From contig DATNNN010000050.1 of assembly GCA_035601815.1 (NCBI GenBank), positions 1 to 10,355 on the forward strand: a DNA stretch of 10,355 bases. Reading direction: 5' to 3'. This document shows, piece after piece, positions 6,071-10,355 of the stretch (its first letter is position 1; every line of letters starts with the position of its first letter). The stretch is from DATNNN01 sp035601815 (GTDB lineage Bacteria; Pseudomonadota; Alphaproteobacteria; Rhizobiales; Xanthobacteraceae). The notes below the pieces were generated by a model. That model searched no databases and was not told the DNA's origin. It worked only from the letters and a program-made list of their open reading frames with translations. The translations under genes and the position numbers were made by a program.

Positions 6071-7186
6071 ATGAGCCCCTTCACCGAGCGGGCGCAGCGC
6101 ATAACGCGGCTGGCGCCGCTCCGCGAGATTTTCACGCAACTTGACGCGCTGGCGACGCCGGTCGCCGCACGCGAAATCGATCTCGCCTCGGCTATCGGTC
6201 GGGTGCTCGCGGCCGATGTCCGAAGCCCAGCGGCCTCTCCGCCGAAGTCGATCGCGCTGCGCGACGGCTGGGCGGTTCGCGCCGAGCTCGTCGCCGATGC
6301 GGGGCCCTATGCACCGGTGCCGCTGCTGGCGCCGGCATGGGTGGAGACAGGGACGTTCATGCCCGCGGACACGGACGCGGTGCTTTTGCCCGACGCAGTG
6401 ACCATGAACGCGGGCCGCGCCGAAGCAGTCGCCGCCGCGGTCGCCGGCGAAGGCGTGCAGCCGGCGGCGGCGGATGCGGCCGCGGACTTTGTCCTGCGCC
6501 GGGCCGGTGAACGGTTACGCCGCACCGACCTGGCGATTCTGCGGGCCGCGGGACTGTCTCGTGTGCACGTTCGTGTTCCACATGTGCGCGTCGCGCTGGC
6601 GAACGCCATCGCGGAGACGAAGGATACGGTTTCGCCCCTCGTTGGCGGCATCGTTGAAGCCGCCGGCGGCACGGCGGTCTTCGACCGCGCGATGCCGCTC
6701 GAGCGCGCGCTGACCGACGGGATGGACGTTGTCATCGGCATCGGTGGCACCGGCACGGGCCGCAGCGACACGAGCGTGCAGACCCTGGCGCGCCTCGGCC
6801 GCGTGGCGGTGCACGGCATGGCGATTTCGCCGGGCGACGCCGCTGCGCTTGGCGACGTAGATGGGCGAGCGGTGCTGTTGCTGCCCGGTCGTCTCGACGC
6901 GGCGCTCGCCGCCCTGCTGCTGATTGGGGGGCCACTGCTCGCACGCCTCGCCGGCGCAAGCGAGGACGAGCCGAGGAGTCTCGTGACTCTGAAACGCAAG
7001 ATTGCCTCGTCGATCGGGCTTGCCGAAGTGGTTCCCGTGCGCCGGGTCGACGGCGGCGTCGAGCCGCTCGCATCGAGCCCGATCCCCTGGCACGCCCTCA
7101 CCCGAGCGGACGGCTGGATTCTGGTGCCCGCCGAGAGCGAAGGATTTCCAGCGGGCAGTGCTGTCGAGATGCGAGTCCTGCCGTGA
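6071..7186 (+). CDS. Degenerate MoeA-like molybdopterin-binding protein
   Basis: 371-residue protein that follows the MoeA domain order but has lost several signatures. IDLASAIGRVLAADVRSP (36-53) and SIALRDGWAVR (60-70) match the MoeA N-terminal region, where active enzymes read A-x-x-DGYAVR; the DG pair remains at 65-66. The central molybdopterin-binding domain (about 170-290) shows GIGGTGTGRSD (223-233), AISPGDAAALG (251-261) and LLLPGRLDAAL (269-279) in place of GGTSxGxxD, KPGKP and LPGFPTS. The STGDEL motif is absent: RVALANAIAETKD stands there. It may be a non-catalytic partner or regulator, or may bind a modified pterin. The start ATG at 6071 has only a poor AGG before it. Its TGA overlaps the GTG start candidate of the next gene by four bases, indicating coupling. 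Confidence 0.75.
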   Translation: MSPFTERAQRITRLAPLREIFTQLDALATPVAAREIDLASAIGRVLAADVRSPAASPPKSIALRDGWAVRAELVADAGPYAPVPLLAPAWVETGTFMPADTDAVLLPDAVTMNAGRAEAVAAAVAGEGVQPAAADAAADFVLRRAGERLRRTDLAILRAAGLSRVHVRVPHVRVALANAIAETKDTVSPLVGGIVEAAGGTAVFDRAMPLERALTDGMDVVIGIGGTGTGRSDTSVQTLARLGRVAVHGMAISPGDAAALGDVDGRAVLLLPGRLDAALAALLLIGGPLLARLAGASEDEPRSLVTLKRKIASSIGLAEVVPVRRVDGGVEPLASSPIPWHALTRADGWILVPAESEGFPAGSAVEMRVLP

Positions 7187-9171
7187 GCCGCAAGGAGAAG
7201 CCCCACGTGGCGGCGGCGCTGCTCGAGGCGGTGCGGCGCGCAGCACGCCAGGAGCAATTCCTCGAGGTGGTTGCGCCGGAGGAAGCGCGCGCCCGTTTCC
7301 ACCGCCATCTCGATCTGAAGCCGCTCCCTGCGGAATCCGTCTCCCTTTCGGCGACGCTGGCGCGCGTGCTCGCCGCCGACGTGTTGGCACCGGTGGACGT
7401 ACCCGCCTTCGACCGCGCCAACGTCGACGGATTCGCCGTCCGCGCCGCCGACACCACGGGCGGCACCGATGCGGCGCCGAAACGCCTCGCGCTCAATCCG
7501 GAGGTGCTTGCCTGCGGCGTAGTGCCGGAGCTCGCGCTCGCGCCCGGGACGGCCACCGCCATCGCGACGGGCGGGATGATCCCGCGCGGCGCCGATGCGG
7601 CCGTGATGGTGGAGTGGACGGATTTCGTCGAGTCAGGCCACGCGCCCGCGATCGACGTCAGGCGCGCGGTGGCGCCGGGGCAGTTTATCGCGTTCGCAGG
7701 CTCCGACATTGCGCGCGGCGAAACGCTGCTTCGGCGCGGCACAGCCGTCGGCTCCCGGGAGATCGGCATGCTCGCGGCCTGCGGACTCGCCGAAGCGCAG
7801 GTGGTGCGCCGGCCGAAAGTGGCCGTATTATCCACCGGCGACGAACTCGTCGCACCGGGCGCGCCCCTCAAGACAGGCGCGGTCTATGATTCCAACGCCG
7901 CAATCCTTGCTGCGGCGATCAGCGAAACCGGCGGCGACCCGGTGCCTTTCGGCATCTTCCCCGACGACGAGGCGACGCTCGAAGCCGCCGTCCGTCGCGC
8001 GCTTGCGGCCTGCGATGTCGTGGTCCTGAGCGGCGGCACCTCGAAGGGCGCGGGCGACCTGTCGCATCGCATCCTTTCCAAACTCGGCACGCCCGGCGTG
8101 TTGGTGCACGGCGTTGCGCTCAAGCCGGGCAAGCCGCTTTGTCTGGCCGTCGCAGACAAGAAGCCCATCGTGGTGCTGCCGGGCTTTCCCACGTCGGCGA
8201 TATTCACCTTCCACGCCTTTGTTGCGCCGGTAATCCGGGCGCTCGCCGGGTTGCCACCGCAATCGGCCGAGACCGTGGAGGCGACGGTGCCGGTGCGCGT
8301 TCCGTCCGAGCTTGGGCGCCAGGAGTTTGTGCTGGTGGCGCTCGTGGTCGGCGACGAAGGTCTCGTCGCCTTTCCCACCGCCAAGATCTCGGGCGCGGTC
8401 ACGAGCTTTTCCGAGGCGGATGGATTTGTCGCGGTGGACGCACTGGCGCCCGCCCTCGATGCTGGCACGCGCGCGCAAGTGACGCTCATCGGCAGAGCGG
8501 CGCGCCCCCCGGATCTCGTGATCATGGGCAGCCATTGTGTCGCGCTCGACGCGGTGCTCGGGGCGCTCGCCGAAAAGGGTTTGTCGATTCGCAAGATCGC
8601 TGTCGGCAGCCTCGGCGGCGTGGCGGCCGCGCGGCGGGGCGAATGCGATCTCGCGCCCGTTCACCTCGTCGATCCGGCGACCGGAACGTACAATCGGCAT
8701 CTCGTCACCCCCGGCCTTGCGCTGGTGCCCGGCTGGCAGCGCATGCAAGGCATCGTCCATCGGCCGGGCGATGCGCGCTTCGCGGGCGGCACAGCGCAGG
8801 ACGCGCTGGCCGCCGCGCTCGCCGATTCGGAATGCCTCATGGTCAACCGCAACGTCGGCGCCGGCACCCGTGTCCTCATTGACAGTCTGCTTAGAGGCGC
8901 CCGTCCGGTGGGCTACGGCAACCAGCCGCGCTCGCACAATGCGGTCGCCGTCGCGGTGGCGCAGGGCCGCGCCGATTGGGGAGTGGCGATCGAGCCGGTC
9001 GCAAAGCTCTACGGTCTCGGCTTTCTGCCGCTCGGTCCCGAGCATTATGATTTTCTCCTGGTGGAGCGCCGGCGCGACCGCCCGGCGGTGCAGGCGTTTC
9101 TCGCGGGGCTGCGCGATCTGGCCGTGCGCGAGCAGATCAGGGCACGCGGCATGCGCCCCGCCGAGGCCTAA
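7183..9171 (+). CDS. MoeA (molybdopterin molybdotransferase) fused to a periplasmic-binding-like domain
   Basis: 662 residues, against about 400 for ordinary MoeA. Residues 50-440 form a full MoeA, which inserts molybdenum into adenylylated molybdopterin: FDRANVDGFAVR (77-87, D82), STGDEL (217-222, E221), GGTSKGAGD (284-292, D292), KPGKP (314-318) and LPGFPTS (332-338). Residues 444-650 form a solute-binding-like domain with no signal peptide: GSHCVALDAVL, GSLGGVAAARRGECDLAPVHLVD, NRNVGAGTRVLIDSLL and SHNAVAVAVAQGRADWGVAIEP. It resembles the PBP-like/LysR-substrate domains known to be fused to MoeA or to ModE-type regulators, and may sense molybdate, tungstate or cofactor. The start is uncertain: GTG 7183 overlaps the previous stop (GTGA), whereas GTG 7207 has a strong AAGGAG (7192-7197) nine bases upstream. 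Confidence 0.9.
   Translation: MSRKEKPHVAAALLEAVRRAARQEQFLEVVAPEEARARFHRHLDLKPLPAESVSLSATLARVLAADVLAPVDVPAFDRANVDGFAVRAADTTGGTDAAPKRLALNPEVLACGVVPELALAPGTATAIATGGMIPRGADAAVMVEWTDFVESGHAPAIDVRRAVAPGQFIAFAGSDIARGETLLRRGTAVGSREIGMLAACGLAEAQVVRRPKVAVLSTGDELVAPGAPLKTGAVYDSNAAILAAAISETGGDPVPFGIFPDDEATLEAAVRRALAACDVVVLSGGTSKGAGDLSHRILSKLGTPGVLVHGVALKPGKPLCLAVADKKPIVVLPGFPTSAIFTFHAFVAPVIRALAGLPPQSAETVEATVPVRVPSELGRQEFVLVALVVGDEGLVAFPTAKISGAVTSFSEADGFVAVDALAPALDAGTRAQVTLIGRAARPPDLVIMGSHCVALDAVLGALAEKGLSIRKIAVGSLGGVAAARRGECDLAPVHLVDPATGTYNRHLVTPGLALVPGWQRMQGIVHRPGDARFAGGTAQDALAAALADSECLMVNRNVGAGTRVLIDSLLRGARPVGYGNQPRSHNAVAVAVAQGRADWGVAIEPVAKLYGLGFLPLGPEHYDFLLVERRRDRPAVQAFLAGLRDLAVREQIRARGMRPAEA
7192..7197 (+). 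promoter_or_regulatory. Strong Shine-Dalgarno AAGGAG supporting a GTG start at 7207
   Basis: AAGGAG lies nine bases before an in-frame GTG at 7207, inside the first codons of the longer reading of the MoeA-fusion gene. If used, the protein loses eight residues (MSRKEKPH) and the overlap with the upstream gene becomes a 20-base gap. No such site precedes the GTG at 7183. Confidence 0.45.
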
Positions 9172-9192
9172 TTTGCCGGTAGAAGAGAGAAG

Positions 9193-10355
9193 ATGCGTAG
9201 TCCGATAAAGCGTTTGCGGGTTGCGGCGGCGGCTCTCTTGCTCGCCGTTGCCCCCGCCGCCGGGCAGGAGTTGCGCGGTCACGGCGGGCCGGTGCGCGCG
9301 CTCGCCGTGGCAAGCGACGGCAAGACCGCGCTCTCCGGAAGCTTCGATTCTTCCGCGATCCGCTGGTCGCTCGCACGCAACGCCGCCGAGCAGGTGCTGC
9401 GTTTCCACAACAGCGCGGTCAACGCGGTCGCGATTCTGCCAGACGGCCGTTATGCGACCGCAGGGGAAGACGGCCGCATTGCGCTATGGCGCGCTGGGGA
9501 ACAGCAACCCGCGATTGTTCTGGAGGGCCACAAGGCGCCGGTGGTGGCGCTTACGGTTTCGCCCGATGGCAAGACGCTCGCCTCGGCCTCGTGGGATTCG
9601 ACGGTCCGGCTGTGGCCGCTCGCCGGCGGCGACGGACGCGTGTTGGAAGGTCATTCGCAAAACGTGAACGGGGTCGCCTTCACCCCCGATGGCCGCGCGG
9701 TAGTGAGCGTGGGCTACGACGCCACCCTGCGCATCTGGCCGCTCTCCGGCGGCGCAGCGCAAATCGTCACGCTGCTGTCGCCGCTGAATTCGGTCGTGGT
9801 GGCAAGCGACGGCGAGATCGCCGCTGGCGGCGCCGACGGCAAAGTCTATGTCCTGACTCCCACCGGTGCGCTGCTCGGCGCGATCGAGGCGCAGCCGAAC
9901 CCCATCATTGCGATCGCCGTCTCCGGCGACGGCAAGCTCGTCGCCGCGGCCGGCATTCGGGGCTCGGTGGCGATCATCGAGCGGCCGAGCCGCACCGTCG
10001 CCCGCACGCTGGTGGGGCCGGGCCTTCCGGTGTGGTCGGTGGTGTTCGCGCCTGACAATCGCACGCTCCTCACCGGCGGCACCGACCGGGTCATCCGCCG
10101 CTGGAACGCGCTGACCGGCGATCCCATCGGTTCCGTCGCCTTGAACGGCAACGAGGATCCGCTTGCCGCCTTCGCCGGCGACCGCGGCGCGGAGGTTTAT
10201 CGCGCCTGCGTCGCCTGCCACACGCTTGCCCCCGACGAAGGCAACCGCGCCGGCCCGACCCTCTCCGGCATCTTCGGCCGCAGGATCGCGACGCTGCCCG
10301 GCTACAGTTTCTCGCCGGCGTTGAAGCAGCTCGATATCGTGTGGACGCCGGAGAC
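9193..10355 (+). CDS. Exported seven-blade WD40 propeller fused to cytochrome c, 3' end cut by window
   Basis: 387 residues are visible with no stop before the window ends. A signal peptide (MRSPIKRLRV, then AAAALLLAVAPAAG, cleavage near residue 24) predicts a periplasmic protein. Seven WD40-like repeats follow, starting near residues 27, 69, 110, 151, 194, 231 and 273; repeats 3 and 4 are the most canonical (LEGHKAPVVALTVSPDGKTLAS; LEGHSQNVNGVAFTPDGR). They should close a seven-blade beta-propeller. Then comes a class I cytochrome c domain: haem motif CVACH (C339, C342, H343), followed by AGPTLSGIFGRR and PGYSFSPAL as in cytochrome c2/c550 types. The axial methionine would lie beyond the window. 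The gene starts 21 bases after the MoeA fusion with a purine-rich GAGAGA before the ATG, so it is probably cotranscribed. It may be an electron carrier docked by its propeller; the partner is unknown. Confidence 0.88.
   Translation, partial: MRSPIKRLRVAAAALLLAVAPAAGQELRGHGGPVRALAVASDGKTALSGSFDSSAIRWSLARNAAEQVLRFHNSAVNAVAILPDGRYATAGEDGRIALWRAGEQQPAIVLEGHKAPVVALTVSPDGKTLASASWDSTVRLWPLAGGDGRVLEGHSQNVNGVAFTPDGRAVVSVGYDATLRIWPLSGGAAQIVTLLSPLNSVVVASDGEIAAGGADGKVYVLTPTGALLGAIEAQPNPIIAIAVSGDGKLVAAAGIRGSVAIIERPSRTVARTLVGPGLPVWSVVFAPDNRTLLTGGTDRVIRRWNALTGDPIGSVALNGNEDPLAAFAGDRGAEVYRACVACHTLAPDEGNRAGPTLSGIFGRRIATLPGYSFSPALKQLDIVWTPE

Noticed and set aside
5998..6135. 46-codon N-terminal extension of the TusA-like protein
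   Set aside because: It would overlap the divergent MoeA-like gene and does not resemble the family; the start at 5997 gives standard length.
7828..9408. 526-codon minus-strand open frame opposite the MoeA fusion
   Set aside because: It lies antisense to a well-supported gene, its translation is rich in Arg, His and Gly without any domain, and long antisense frames are expected in GC-rich DNA.

Overview
The window is GC-rich and densely coding. Its proteins look alphaproteobacterial, probably from the order Hyphomicrobiales (Rhizobiales; Bradyrhizobium/Xanthobacteraceae-like). This is judged from protein style only: a feruloyl-CoA-synthase-type ligase, a DapA-family/exported amidohydrolase pair, a MoeA fused to a periplasmic-binding-like domain, and a class I cytochrome c. 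I see no tRNA, rRNA, CRISPR array, insertion sequence or long repeat. No stretch of 300 bases lacks a gene.

Layout by transcription unit. (A) Bases 1-2445, plus strand: the 3' two thirds of an aromatic acyl-CoA synthetase, a short-chain dehydrogenase resembling 3-hydroxyacyl-CoA dehydrogenases, and a 4-hydroxybenzoyl-CoA-type thioesterase. (B) 2442-2996, minus: a MarR-family regulator converging on A. (C) 3126-3998, plus: a fumarylacetoacetate-hydrolase-family (FAH) enzyme, divergent from the regulator, with a good sigma70-like promoter between them. (D) 5997 down to 3995, minus: TusA-like sulfur carrier, exported amidohydrolase, DapA-like aldolase/lyase, packed with one-base gaps. (E) 6071-10355, plus: a degenerate MoeA-like protein, a full MoeA fused to a solute-binding-like domain, and the start of an exported seven-blade WD40 propeller fused to cytochrome c, which runs off the end.

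How they may work together. A to C look like a CoA-dependent aromatic (hydroxycinnamate-like) or ring-cleavage catabolic block under MarR control: activate the acid, oxidise the 3-hydroxyacyl-CoA, release the acid, and hydrolyse an acylpyruvate-type product. D and E meet at a divergent promoter region. They suggest a molybdenum-cofactor theme: a sulfur carrier on one side, molybdenum insertion and perhaps molybdate or cofactor sensing on the other, followed by a periplasmic haem protein. The link between the cytochrome and a molybdoenzyme is inference only, since no molybdoenzyme lies in the window.

The most unusual items are the propeller-cytochrome c fusion, the tandem of a degenerate and an intact MoeA, and two convergent gene pairs whose stop codons interlock through the same four bases.
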